57,678 bases of DNA from Candidatus Ligilactobacillus faecavium (lineage in GTDB: Bacteria; Bacillota; Bacilli; Lactobacillales; Lactobacillaceae), in NCBI GenBank assembly GCA_019120355.1, contig DWVG01000017.1:1-57678 (forward strand), in the 5' to 3' direction. Below, piece by piece: positions 35,488 to 44,352 of this stretch. Both the position numbers and the translations under genes were made by a program. The notes under the pieces were generated by a model. That model was not told the DNA's origin, ran no database searches, and saw only the letters and a list, made by a program, of their open reading frames with translations. The stretch's first letter is position 1. The number at the start of each line of letters is the position of its first letter.

Positions 35488-38136
35488 CTATTTTGTGGTT
35501 TCAGGTTCTGATTGCCGAACCGTTGAATTTTCTTTCTTCTTCAAAACGATCAAGATTCCGATACTTACGACGGATACGATTGCCCCGAGGAATAAGTATG
35601 GTGTGCGGTACGTGAATGTTACTTGGTGTTTTCCTGCACTGACAGGAACTGCTAAGAACTCATCAAGGGCCTTCTTCGGTTTGACCGTCTTGCCGTCGAC
35701 CTTAACGTGCCACCCAGTTTGAGCTGGAATCGTTGTCATGATCAATTCGTTCTTTGGAACATCGATCGTTCCGCTGATCTTCGTATTACTGAAGTGATCA
35801 AGTTTCAATGGATGTTCATTCAAATCATTCATCAACGACTTGTACTTACTCATATCAAGGTGATATAAACCAAAGCTATCAAGTTGTAAGCTATTATTAG
35901 TCAACGTCATCGTCAAGGTTTGCTTCTGATCTTTTTGATTTCCGGCTGTAAGATTCAGAATCATTGGTGAGTTAAAGTCACCGGTTTGAGTTAACTGTTG
36001 ATCACCCATCGCAAATGAACAATTCAAATTTCCGTTATTCGCAAAAGCCGGTCCAATCGTTAAATAATATGGATCATTCGTTTTGGGGGTAAACGGCATT
36101 TGAATCACTGCATCCTGATTGCTGTCAACTTTTGTATAAGTATTGTTTCCCTCATCTTTCAAGTTACTGTAAACAACACTCAAGTCCTTGTATGTCTTGA
36201 AAAGTTTCAGCTTCTTATCACCCGCCAAACCAGCGGCAATCATGTTTTGATTTTGAATTGGCTGCGCGGATTGCAACTTCACATTTAAGATATCAGGACT
36301 AGCAGCAAACCCCAGCGGCAAGACGTATGGATTCTTGTAAATATTGATCGTGCTCGTTCCATTAACTAAATTATCATTTCCTAAATCAAGCCGCGTTGAA
36401 TATGGTGATAAAACGCTTGTATCGGATGTCTGGTTCAACATGTACTTAATTCCAAGGAATGAATCTGAGAACAATGTTCCGTTACTGTAACTGGTATAGT
36501 TATCACCGGATGAATCGCCAATTTCATTCATAAAGTTGGACGTCTTCGGATCCATCATTGAATTAAATTCGTCGGTTCCGTAAAAGTTACATTGCATTGG
36601 ATCATCTTTGGAACGTTCAAATGTTTTACCGATCCGATAAAATTCATTCTTTCCTGGCCGAATCCCCTCAAGTGCCGTATTTAAATTTGAAATAAAGCCG
36701 GCAAAATCACTTTGTTTGACATAGTCGATCGGATTCAAACTCAAAGCAACGTTTGCTCCCATTTCAACGGTTGTTAATGCCAGCAATGCAAGTTTGAACC
36801 CCTTCTTCATTGGAACTGAGAACAGTACTAAGAAGCCAACGATGATCACACTGCTGATCACGATGTTAGTGCTCTTTAAGAAGCCAAACTTCTTAATGTT
36901 GTAGAAGCTGTATTCGACGATCACCCCGAGAACAATGACACTGAGCATCAACTGTAACCGGGACAGCCGGGTAATCTTCAATAATCCGCGCGCCGCAATT
37001 AGAATCATCCAGAAGCAGACAATGTATGAGAACCGGTATGGGTACCATACTGGAAATTGCATTGCGTGCCAGAACAAATCAAGCGGTTGGTAGCAAAGTG
37101 ATAAAACAAAAAACGCACTCACAACGATCGTGGCAATTTTTTCTTTCAGTTTGATTTCTTTACATGTGAGGTAGCAGATAAATCCAATTAAAACCAAAGT
37201 TCCAACAAAGATGTTCGGTGTCCCCTTTGGCATTTGGTCAAAGTTAAAGCCACCGACCAAGAACTTCGGTAAGATCTTCCATGGTGAGTAATCAAATTTC
37301 CATTGGAATGACTTCGTATTGTATTGTGCCTTTGTCTGCAGAATATTAAAGAACGTCGGCAACAAAACAACGGCTGCCATTCCTGCTCCAAGAAGCGACC
37401 GGCCGATAAAACTTCCAATCGTCTTCCACTTTTCTTGAATCTTCTCGCTGTTACGAACATATGTCCATGCGAAGTACAAAACAGCGAAAATGCAGATCAT
37501 GTAACCCATGTAGTAGTTTGTAACTAAAATAATTGCTAAAAATACCGGGTAGACCCACATGCTCTTCCGTTCAATCAAGTTTTCAATTCCGATGATCATC
37601 AATGGTAAGAAAACCAATGCATCTAACCACATAATGTTCAAAATATTGGCAACTACAAAACCATTTAAGGCATATGCGATTGAAAATGCTGGAACTAAAA
37701 ATCCTTTTTGCCACTTTTCCTTAAGAAGCAGCTTGCTGAATGCCCATCCACTGCATCCGACTTTCAAAACAGTAATCAAAAGGATTCCAAATGTGATCCA
37801 TTTTCCGGGCGTAAAAAGCAATACTAAGTTAAATGGACTAAACAGATAGTATGCCCATGTTCCCCACATGCTGCCCCCAATCGCATTTTGGAATGAATAG
37901 AAAAATTGACTGAAGTGATGCAGTAATGTATTCCGATAAAATGAATAAAAATCAACATACTGCTGTCCCAAGTCAACCGTCAAAATTGACGAATTTCCAA
38001 ACGGGAACATTTTCCGATAAGCAAAGTACCCCAATAAGATCAAAATTGGCAATGCAAATGAAAGCAATTGCAATAAGCGAGTATTTTTGCTTGAATCTGA
38101 AATTTTACGCGAGGATTTCTTTTCTCTTTTTCTCAC
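35488..38136 (-). CDS. YfhO-family polytopic membrane protein (putative glycosyltransferase)
   Basis: An approximately 882-residue YfhO protein with 12-14 membrane helices and a large extracellular domain between about residue 450 and 850. The GT-C-like motif after helix 1 is seen in SILTVDLGQQYVDFYSF. YfhO relatives act in glycosylation of lipoteichoic acid or other wall polymers. The GTG start at 38136 is preferred, with GGGGTGAG eight bases before; an ATG at 38205 lies close to the -10 box and has no binding site. It precedes srtA in one unit. Confidence 0.85.
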   Translation of the reverse strand: MRKREKKSSRKISDSSKNTRLLQLLSFALPILILLGYFAYRKMFPFGNSSILTVDLGQQYVDFYSFYRNTLLHHFSQFFYSFQNAIGGSMWGTWAYYLFSPFNLVLLFTPGKWITFGILLITVLKVGCSGWAFSKLLLKEKWQKGFLVPAFSIAYALNGFVVANILNIMWLDALVFLPLMIIGIENLIERKSMWVYPVFLAIILVTNYYMGYMICIFAVLYFAWTYVRNSEKIQEKWKTIGSFIGRSLLGAGMAAVVLLPTFFNILQTKAQYNTKSFQWKFDYSPWKILPKFLVGGFNFDQMPKGTPNIFVGTLVLIGFICYLTCKEIKLKEKIATIVVSAFFVLSLCYQPLDLFWHAMQFPVWYPYRFSYIVCFWMILIAARGLLKITRLSRLQLMLSVIVLGVIVEYSFYNIKKFGFLKSTNIVISSVIIVGFLVLFSVPMKKGFKLALLALTTVEMGANVALSLNPIDYVKQSDFAGFISNLNTALEGIRPGKNEFYRIGKTFERSKDDPMQCNFYGTDEFNSMMDPKTSNFMNEIGDSSGDNYTSYSNGTLFSDSFLGIKYMLNQTSDTSVLSPYSTRLDLGNDNLVNGTSTINIYKNPYVLPLGFAASPDILNVKLQSAQPIQNQNMIAAGLAGDKKLKLFKTYKDLSVVYSNLKDEGNNTYTKVDSNQDAVIQMPFTPKTNDPYYLTIGPAFANNGNLNCSFAMGDQQLTQTGDFNSPMILNLTAGNQKDQKQTLTMTLTNNSLQLDSFGLYHLDMSKYKSLMNDLNEHPLKLDHFSNTKISGTIDVPKNELIMTTIPAQTGWHVKVDGKTVKPKKALDEFLAVPVSAGKHQVTFTYRTPYLFLGAIVSVVSIGILIVLKKKENSTVRQSEPETTK

Positions 38137-38304
38137 GTTTAAACTCACCCCATAATAGTTATTTGTTTGATAAAATTTTTTTACTTTTTTAACTCTATCA
38201 CTCATCTAACGATTGTACCATAATTATAGGTTTTCTATTATTTCTCGTCGGGAATCTTAAAAAAAATAATATTTGTTTAACGAAAAATTCTTACTCTTAC
38301 GGTT

Positions 38305-38350
38305 TAAAAAATAAAGGTTACGGCAAATTACCGCAACCTTTATTTTTTAA
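38305..38350 (-). terminator. Terminator after pepC
   Basis: The stem AAAAAATAAAGGTT.CGG/CCG.AACCTTTATTTTTT, just beyond the pepC stop codon. Confidence 0.9.
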
Positions 38351-38351
38351 A

Positions 38352-39674
38352 CTATCTCAATGAATCCCATGCCGGCAAATCAATCTTTGCTTGCTGGTTG
38401 ATTTGTTTAGCATGTTTCGAAATGTATTTTTGGTTAATAATGACTTCATAAACGTATTTGTCGAACCATTCATCTGACATTACAAAGTATCCTTGATCGC
38501 CGATTTTACTGCCCCATGAATTTTCAACTTTCCACTTGGTTGGTTTGCCATCTACAACGTCAACCCCTGTAAACGTCATTGCGTGGGAGACTTCACCGTT
38601 GCGCGACATCAACCGTTCCTTCTTGCTTAATTCAAGGTCAATGTTAAATAATTCACCCTGTTTGAAGAACTCAGATGAAAGGTAGCCTTTTTGCCGGTCA
38701 AGATCTTGTAAAACATCACACCCAAACCAAACCGTTTCACCATTTTTCAATGATTCGATGACCGCTTCCTTTAATTCTTGGGTGCCCACATTCAAGAATT
38801 CAATATGCTTGCCATCGTAAATATAATCTTGACTAGGTAAACCGAATTTTTGATCCATTTTATGATCTGGTGCATCTAATAAGCAAACATAGTCATCAAA
38901 ATTCCGTTTGCAGTATTTTTCAAAGAAACTCTTGGGGGTCAAATCCCGATCAATGTGATATTTTTTATCTTGATCACGGTATTCAAAATCAAATTTAACT
39001 GGCGGTTGCCCAAAAGCATAAACAAGCATCCGGTAAATATCGCTTAAAGCTTCTTTCTTATATGCTCGTAATTCTTCATCCGATTTTCCAGCCGCCTTCA
39101 TTTCACGAAGATGCATTGCATCCTTACTAAGTTTCAAATTTAATGATGAATTCAAATCACTTGTCTGGTCACTTGCGAAAGTTTCCGGCATAACACTTTG
39201 CGGAACAACGCCATATTTATTGATCAAAGCCGCTGCATTTGCCCATTGGCCGCCATCATTATCATTCCAATTCAAAACATCAAGGAGTTCCCGATCATCA
39301 TTGGGACGATCAGCTAACCGAATCACTTCTTCAAGATAATGATTAGCTTTTTCCAACCGATCAAAAAATGAATTATAGTTTTGTGAAAATTGGAAGTCTT
39401 TAACATGGTATTCCTTTTCAAATTCGTGCCGCATAGTATTCAACGTTGCAAATAACCAACAGCGTCCACTCTTTTTTTGAGCAGTTACCGCTCCGGTTTC
39501 AACTTCAATCGAAAATACCCGGTTCAAATCACGTTTGGCTGCATAGTTACGACTAGCTGCCGTTACCCCGTTTTCTTGAACCGCGCGGCCGAGTGCAGCC
39601 GATGCGGGCGTTTGTTCATAATCTTGATTGAACTTTTGTAAATCTTGGTATGTAATGTCCTGTTCCGTTGTCAT
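38352..39674 (-). CDS. pepC: Aminopeptidase C (bleomycin-hydrolase type)
   Basis: A 440-residue C1B cysteine aminopeptidase, cytosolic and hexameric in relatives. Catalytic Cys lies in SGRCWLFA (about residue 72), His in VSHAMTFTGV and Asn in VENSWGSKIG. Two ATG codons stand in tandem; the second (39674) is better spaced from AGAAGG. The family's self-processing C-terminal tail is present (QAKIDLPAWDSLR). It is monocistronic. Confidence 0.95.
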   Translation of the reverse strand: MTTEQDITYQDLQKFNQDYEQTPASAALGRAVQENGVTAASRNYAAKRDLNRVFSIEVETGAVTAQKKSGRCWLFATLNTMRHEFEKEYHVKDFQFSQNYNSFFDRLEKANHYLEEVIRLADRPNDDRELLDVLNWNDNDGGQWANAAALINKYGVVPQSVMPETFASDQTSDLNSSLNLKLSKDAMHLREMKAAGKSDEELRAYKKEALSDIYRMLVYAFGQPPVKFDFEYRDQDKKYHIDRDLTPKSFFEKYCKRNFDDYVCLLDAPDHKMDQKFGLPSQDYIYDGKHIEFLNVGTQELKEAVIESLKNGETVWFGCDVLQDLDRQKGYLSSEFFKQGELFNIDLELSKKERLMSRNGEVSHAMTFTGVDVVDGKPTKWKVENSWGSKIGDQGYFVMSDEWFDKYVYEVIINQKYISKHAKQINQQAKIDLPAWDSLR

Positions 39675-39752
39675 CATGATCCTTCTTTCATCGAAAACTA
39701 ATTTTAATTTAATTGTATTTTAACATAAGCATTCAAAATATCAACTCAACAA

Positions 39753-39787
39753 AATAAAAAAAGTTGAGCACCTCCGTCTCAACTTTT
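39753..39787 (-). terminator. Terminator after the L,D-transpeptidase gene
   Basis: The stem AAAGTTGAG/CTCAACTTT followed by a minus-strand T run. Confidence 0.88.
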
Positions 39788-40510
39788 CTAATCATTTTGA
39801 ACAACAACCTTTGTTCCAACCTTTAAATTCTGCATCATCCATTTAGCATCCGGAACTGATAACCGAATACATCCGTGCGAAGCCGGTTGTTTTCCGAGTT
39901 TTTCAGCTTCTGGAACGTTATAACTTCCATCTTTTTTCGTTGGAACCGTATGGAAAAGATAAACCCCGTTATCCTTCCATGAAACCCAGTAATTTGCCCC
40001 TTCATTTAATGAATTATTGAAGAAACTTTGGCCCCGCTCCGGCTGAATTTGATATGTTCCCGTTGGAGTATCACTGACCATTTTTCCGGTATTCGGATCT
40101 TTATGGAAAAGGCCGCCGCTGCAATACATCGTATAAACCACTTTATTGCCCGACATTAAATATGTGCGGTTCTTTAACAACGCAACTTTAACCCAAAAAT
40201 CTTTAACGTTATTCAGGTTAGGATACGGAACCTTTTCTGAAGATTCTTTCCAATTGATTGGTGTTCGCATTACTGATTTAGCAGCCCGTTTCTTTGTAGC
40301 TGCGGCTTTTTCCTTCGCAATTTTAGCAGCCCGCGCTTTGGCCTGTTGTTCAATCACGATTTGATGATGCTCAGCAACATGCATACAGTGATGGTATCCC
40401 CAAAATCCCAGAAGCGCCATTATTAAGATTAAAATATCAATTTTTCGAAATTTAATATTTGCCAGTTTCTCCTGTCGCCGGCGTTTGATCGATTCGCTTC
40501 GTTTTTCCAT
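39788..40510 (-). CDS. L,D-transpeptidase (YkuD domain)
   Basis: A 240-residue membrane-anchored enzyme that modifies or cross-links peptidoglycan at L,D bonds, or acts as a carboxypeptidase. A basic N-terminus is followed by one helix (IDILILIMALLGFWGY), an Ala/Lys-rich coiled linker, and the YkuD domain (about 110-238) with the catalytic HGCIRLSVPDA. It is monocistronic, between prs and pepC. Confidence 0.93.
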   Translation of the reverse strand: MEKRSESIKRRRQEKLANIKFRKIDILILIMALLGFWGYHHCMHVAEHHQIVIEQQAKARAAKIAKEKAAATKKRAAKSVMRTPINWKESSEKVPYPNLNNVKDFWVKVALLKNRTYLMSGNKVVYTMYCSGGLFHKDPNTGKMVSDTPTGTYQIQPERGQSFFNNSLNEGANYWVSWKDNGVYLFHTVPTKKDGSYNVPEAEKLGKQPASHGCIRLSVPDAKWMMQNLKVGTKVVVQND

Positions 40511-40536
40511 GCTTTCCTTTTATCTCCAATAGATAC

Positions 40537-40569
40537 AAAAGGTTGAACAGCAATGTTTTCCGTTCAACC
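40537..40569 (-). terminator. Terminator after prs
   Basis: The stem GGTTGAAC/GTTCAACC with TTTTG after it on the minus strand. Confidence 0.75.
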
Positions 40570-40575
40570 CATTGT

Positions 40576-41538
40576 TTAAATATTATCATTTTTGTTAAAT
40601 AATGAATCAACTGATTGATTGTGGTAAATCAATGAAATTGCCTTCGCAAAAATCGGCGCAACTGATAAGATTTTTAATTGTTCAAATTTCTTTTCTTCAG
40701 GCATTTGAATCGTATCGGTTACAACAACTTCTTTAAGAGCTGAATTTTTCAATTCACTAACCGCATTGCCGGAGAAAATTGCATGGGTCGCACAGCCGTA
40801 TACATCCGTTGCCCCGGCCTGTTTTAAGACGGCAGCGGCATCCGCCATTTTCGCTCCCGTGTCGATCATATCATCAAAGATAATACATTGGTGACCCTTG
40901 ACTTCACCGATCACATCCGTATTTTTATCAACCCGTTTCGAATCCCGCTTATCAACAATTGCAATGGGCGCTTTCAAACATTCTGCTAAGTTCCGGGCTA
41001 ATTTAACGCTGCTATGATCTGGAGCAACAACTACTACATCCTTATCAAGCCCGTTCTTTTTAAAGTAATCAGCTTGACTATAAATTGCCAAAAGATGATC
41101 AACTGGAATATTGAAAAATCCTTGTAACTGTCCAGCATGTAAATCAAGGGTAATCACCCGATCTGCACCGGCCATCGTCAAGAAGTTAGCAATCAATTTC
41201 GCTGTAATCGGTTCCCGTGGCCGCGTCTTCCGATCAGCCCGGGCATAACCGTAATACGGAATTACACAGTTGATCGTTCCGGCACTTGCCCGCCGTAACG
41301 CATCGATCATTACCATTAGTTCCATAAAGTTTTCATTGACTGGATCTGAAATTGATTGAATAACAAAAACATCGCATCCGCGAACACTTGTGTCGATATT
41401 GATTTGAATTTCACCATCGCTGAAATGATGAACAGTTGTATCGCTCAACCCAACTCCAAGATCATCGGCAATTTTTTGAGCCAATTTAGGATTGGAATTT
41501 AAGGCAAAAAGTTTAATTCCGGCATTATCTTGATTCAT
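40576..41538 (-). CDS. Divergent ribose-phosphate pyrophosphokinase (second-type Prs)
   Basis: A 320-residue PRPP synthetase. Family motifs kept are FSDGEIQI, IPYYGYARADRK, the Mg/ATP motif TLDLHAGQLQGFF and DDMIDTG. The ribose-5-phosphate/ATP loop is altered: PDHSSVKLAR instead of PDHGGVTRAR and KRDSKRVDKN instead of KRRxxxN. The PRPP-binding stretch reads DTGAKMADAA. These traits mark the second, divergent prs copy of lactobacilli; a canonical copy is expected elsewhere. GGAGG precedes the ATG, and the promoter is a perfect TTGACA. Confidence 0.9.
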   Translation of the reverse strand: MNQDNAGIKLFALNSNPKLAQKIADDLGVGLSDTTVHHFSDGEIQINIDTSVRGCDVFVIQSISDPVNENFMELMVMIDALRRASAGTINCVIPYYGYARADRKTRPREPITAKLIANFLTMAGADRVITLDLHAGQLQGFFNIPVDHLLAIYSQADYFKKNGLDKDVVVVAPDHSSVKLARNLAECLKAPIAIVDKRDSKRVDKNTDVIGEVKGHQCIIFDDMIDTGAKMADAAAVLKQAGATDVYGCATHAIFSGNAVSELKNSALKEVVVTDTIQMPEEKKFEQLKILSVAPIFAKAISLIYHNQSVDSLFNKNDNI

Positions 41539-41583
41539 TTATGTCTTTCCTCCAGCATTCAGCAATCATTATGTTCTTTCTTA

Positions 41584-41617
41584 ATTCTATGGTATTTCAG
41601 GCGTTTGTCAAGAACGC
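41584..41617 (-). promoter_or_regulatory. Promoter of prs with overlapping inverted repeat
   Basis: Minus-strand -35 TTGACA (41606-41611) and -10 TAGAAT (41584-41589), 16-base spacer. The palindrome GCGTT...AACGC (41601-41617) spans the -35 box and could be an operator. Confidence 0.65.
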
Positions 41618-41644
41618 TTAGATGACGAAAACATGACAATGGGG

Positions 41645-41679
41645 TTAAAAACAGGAGGCTGCCCATAGATGCAACCTCC
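41645..41679 (-). terminator. Terminator after the XRE regulator gene
   Basis: The stem GGAGGTTGC/GCAGCCTCC with one G-U pair, followed by TGTTTTTAACC on the minus strand. Confidence 0.8.
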
Positions 41680-41710
41680 TCGCTCAGTTTTATCAAGACT
41701 CGCTTAATTC

Positions 41711-41911
41711 TTACATCGCATGTTTTAACAGCTGGTCAACTGAAATGTGATATAAATCACTTAAATATACCAGACTTTCCAAATCCGGATAGCTGACATC
41801 ACGTTCCCAGTTTGAAACAGTTTGCCGTGAAACGTGCAAAATGTCAGCAACCTCTTTTTGGGTAAAGTGATAACTTTCACGTTCTTCTTCTAAGTTCTTT
41901 CCAAGTTCCAT
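41711..41911 (-). CDS. Small XRE-family regulator
   Basis: A 66-residue Cro/CI-type helix-turn-helix protein that is the DNA-binding domain alone: FTQKEVADILHVSRQTVSNW for the HTH and a C-terminal helix LVYLSDLYHISVDQLL. GGAGGG precedes the ATG. An extended -10 TGTTAGAAT lies about 75 bases upstream. No partner gene is adjacent, so targets are unknown. Confidence 0.9.
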   Translation of the reverse strand: MELGKNLEEERESYHFTQKEVADILHVSRQTVSNWERDVSYPDLESLVYLSDLYHISVDQLLKHAM

Positions 41912-42080
41912 AAAATACCCTCCATTCTTTCATAAAAATTTAATCTTGAATCCCCTAATAAAACTGTTTTCCCCTTTAGTCTTAATTCTAACACACCTCG
42001 ATTAATTAAAAAAATCTAATCAAGGTATACAAGCGCAAAAAATTTCTGTACCAATTCTAATGATAATATTCAAAAGGAAG

Positions 42081-42203
42081 GGGGGCAAAACGTTAAAAAC
42101 GAGCGTGGCGGAAGCAGAAAAACGAACAAATCGCGTCAGCATAGATTCAAAGGTTTTCGAACTAGCTTCGCGGCGGAGCTCGTTTGTTTTGGAACCCGAT
42201 TAT
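42081..42203 (+). repeat. Dispersed intergenic element, copy C
   Basis: The third copy of the element at 7743 and 25303. It keeps AAACGAGCGTGGCGGAAGCA, AATCGCGTCAGCATAGATTC and AGCTCGTTTGTTTTGGAACC. Unlike copies A and B it does not follow a plus-strand gene, and stands alone, antisense to the neighbouring minus-strand operon. Its inner CAAATC/GATTC pair is weaker. Confidence 0.85.
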
Positions 42204-42218
42204 GCGGATAATAGCAAA

Positions 42219-42244
42219 GAGGTTGTGACTTGTATCACAACCTC
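42219..42244. terminator. Hairpin after element C / terminator of the DUF1129 operon
   Basis: A perfect 10-bp stem GAGGTTGTGA/TCACAACCTC with a 6-base loop and a short T run on the minus strand. Its arm matches the terminator arm after copy B. Confidence 0.7.
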
Positions 42245-42252
42245 CTTGAACC

Positions 42253-42972
42253 CTAGAATGAGCGAATATTCAATTTTTTCTTTAACAGATACCGCACACC
42301 AAAACCAATAAGTGCAAACAAGATATCAGCAAGTGGCGGAAAGGCCGGGTTGATTTGCGGCGGAATCTTGGCAATTAATGCAAAGGCGGCGAACCAGACG
42401 ATCAATAAACCTAAGAAAACACCAATTGCCCGCAGAATCCGGTGCTTTGCTTGGCGGTTATTCATTACCTTGTAGAATCCGGCTAATCCTAAACCGGCAA
42501 TTACAGAAGTCGAAACGATCGTTAACCAGCCAGCATCTGCCGTTTGATGTTTTGAGAACAAACCTAAAATTCCGTACATTGCACAGAACATAACGAACAT
42601 TAATAATCCGTTATCCAAAGCTGATTCCCAGAACTTTGGCGGTTTGTTTTCTAATTCCCGCTTTGGTCCGTTAATAATATCATCTGCTTTTTTAGCAGCT
42701 GGGCCATATAACTTCGCAGCTGTATAGCCTTGTTTTTGCTTAACTTTTAATTCTTCATAAACTTCATTTAAAGCAGTTGCTTTCTTTTCAGGATCATACC
42801 CTTGAGCATTCAACGCCCGGTTTAACTTGATCATATACTCTGCATTTCGTTTGGTTAGATCCGCAAATTGCTTGTTGATCTCAATCATTTTTTCCTGACG
42901 TTCTTTTTCACGAGTTTCTGCCTGACGTTGAGCTGCTTTTTGATTTTTTTGCCGAATATCTTCGTTTGCCAC
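42253..42972 (-). CDS. DUF1129 membrane protein
   Basis: A 239-residue protein with a charged, coiled-coil-prone N-terminus (1-95) and four membrane helices from about residue 115. This DUF1129 protein regularly follows ychF in lactobacilli. No function is known. It is the last gene of the rsmG-noc-parA-parB-DUF951-ychF-DUF1129 cluster, 37 bases after ychF. Confidence 0.85.
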   Translation of the reverse strand: MANEDIRQKNQKAAQRQAETREKERQEKMIEINKQFADLTKRNAEYMIKLNRALNAQGYDPEKKATALNEVYEELKVKQKQGYTAAKLYGPAAKKADDIINGPKRELENKPPKFWESALDNGLLMFVMFCAMYGILGLFSKHQTADAGWLTIVSTSVIAGLGLAGFYKVMNNRQAKHRILRAIGVFLGLLIVWFAAFALIAKIPPQINPAFPPLADILFALIGFGVRYLLKKKLNIRSF

Positions 42973-43009
42973 AACGGTCCCTCCTTTAATTGACTTTTAA
43001 AATTTGATT

Positions 43010-44119
43010 TTAGACATTGAACCGGAATTCAATGATGTCGCCATCTTGAACCACGTAATCTTTTCCTTCAAGGCGCATTTTACCAGCTTCTTTAACAGCC
43101 TGCATGCTGCCATACTTATCAAGATCATCAAATGAAACGGTTTCGGCACGAATAAAACCCCGTTCAAAGTCTGAGTGAATGATTCCAGCAACTTGCGGCG
43201 CCTTCATTCCGTGTCTGAAAGTCCAAGCCCGAGTTTCCTTGCCGCCGGCTGTAAAGAAAGTTTCAAGGCCTAATAACTTATATGAGGCCCGAATCAACCG
43301 ATTCAAGCCCGGTTCTTCAACGCCTTCCATTTCAAGGAATTCTTTCTTTTCGTCGTCATCCATTTCGGCAATTTCTTCTTCTGTTCCGGCAGCGACCCCA
43401 ATAACTTCTGAACCAGGATCATTTTCATCCAAGAACTTCTTGATTTCAGGCATGTACTTATTGCCGTCTGGATCAGCCATGTCTTCTTCGCCAATGTTTG
43501 CAACGTAAAGGACCGGTTTTGAAGTTAATAAGAATAAGCCCTTAACGATCTTCTTTTCATCATCGTTAAATTCAATTGAACGAACTGGCTTGCCATCTTC
43601 AAGGACAGGCTTGATCTTTTGCAAAACTGCAAATTCAGCTTGGGCATCCTTATCGCGACCAGTTTTAGCAACCTTTTCAACCCGTGTATACCGTTTATTG
43701 ATCGATTCAAGGTCCGCTAATACTAATTCAAGGTTGATCGTGTTAATGTCATCGATTGGGTCAACCTTTCCTGAAACGTGAGTAATGTTATCATCATCAA
43801 AGGCCCGCACAACGTGAACGATTGCATCGCATTGACGAATGTTTTCAAGGAATTTGTTTCCTAATCCTTCACCTTTGCTGGCTCCCTTAACGATTCCCGC
43901 AATATCTGTAAATTCAAAGGTTGTGTGCACGATTTTTTTTGCAGGGATAATTTCATCGATCCGGGCTAACCGTTTATCAGGAACTTCAACCATTCCTACG
44001 TTCGGATCAATTGTCGCAAATGGATAATTTGCCATTTCTGCCCCTGCTTTTGTAATTGCGTTAAATAACGTTGACTTTCCAACATTTGGCAAGCCGACAA
44101 TTCCAGCTGTTAATGCCAT
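43010..44119 (-). CDS. ychF: Redox-regulated ATPase YchF
   Basis: A 369-residue Obg-family P-loop protein. It shows G1 GLPNVGKST, G3 DIAGIV, and in place of the GTPase NKxD the segment ANIGEED, which gives YchF its ATP preference. A coiled-coil insert (about 130-200) and a C-terminal TGS domain (from about 280) follow. Start 44119 is preferred over a GTG three codons earlier, by spacing from AGAAAGAG. It binds ribosomes and acts in stress response in relatives. Confidence 0.95.
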   Translation of the reverse strand: MALTAGIVGLPNVGKSTLFNAITKAGAEMANYPFATIDPNVGMVEVPDKRLARIDEIIPAKKIVHTTFEFTDIAGIVKGASKGEGLGNKFLENIRQCDAIVHVVRAFDDDNITHVSGKVDPIDDINTINLELVLADLESINKRYTRVEKVAKTGRDKDAQAEFAVLQKIKPVLEDGKPVRSIEFNDDEKKIVKGLFLLTSKPVLYVANIGEEDMADPDGNKYMPEIKKFLDENDPGSEVIGVAAGTEEEIAEMDDDEKKEFLEMEGVEEPGLNRLIRASYKLLGLETFFTAGGKETRAWTFRHGMKAPQVAGIIHSDFERGFIRAETVSFDDLDKYGSMQAVKEAGKMRLEGKDYVVQDGDIIEFRFNV

Positions 44120-44133
44120 TTCATTCACTCTTT

Positions 44134-44322
44134 CTAATTAGCTTTTTCTAAAATTTTCTTCATTTTGCGTTCAAATTCGCGCCGGGGAAGCATCACAATA
44201 TGCCCGCAGCCCGTACATTCGATCTTGATATCCATTCCCATCCGAATGATTTTCCAGCGGTTTGTTCCGCACGGATGAGCCTTCTTCATTTCAACAATGT
44301 CGTTTAAATCATAATCTTTCAT
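44134..44322 (-). CDS. DUF951 small zinc-ribbon-like protein
   Basis: A 62-residue basic protein with HPCGTNRWKIIRMG, the CTGCGH cysteine pair and a helical Lys/Arg-rich end. It is a conserved companion of parB and ychF in Firmicutes. The single CxxC plus an N-terminal Cys could bind a metal in a dimer. Function unknown. Confidence 0.9.
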   Translation of the reverse strand: MKDYDLNDIVEMKKAHPCGTNRWKIIRMGMDIKIECTGCGHIVMLPRREFERKMKKILEKAN

Positions 44323-44352
44323 TAAAAGCTCGCCTCATAAATCAATTCATGA

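Larger units (their letters stand above)
41912..42252. other. Intergenic region holding repeat element C
   Basis: 341 bases without a supportable gene. The left part is the XRE promoter (minus strand). The right part is dispersed element C followed by a hairpin that also serves as the terminator of the minus-strand DUF1129 operon. Confidence 0.7.

Noticed and set aside
41822-41837. CCGTGAAAC inside the XRE gene as a parS site
   Set aside because: Only about 12 of 16 positions match and it lies in the coding HTH; likely chance.
42060-42311. An 83-codon open frame across repeat element C
   Set aside because: The frame is not conserved in copies A and B, it runs through a hairpin and into the end of the DUF1129 gene, and it has no family resemblance.
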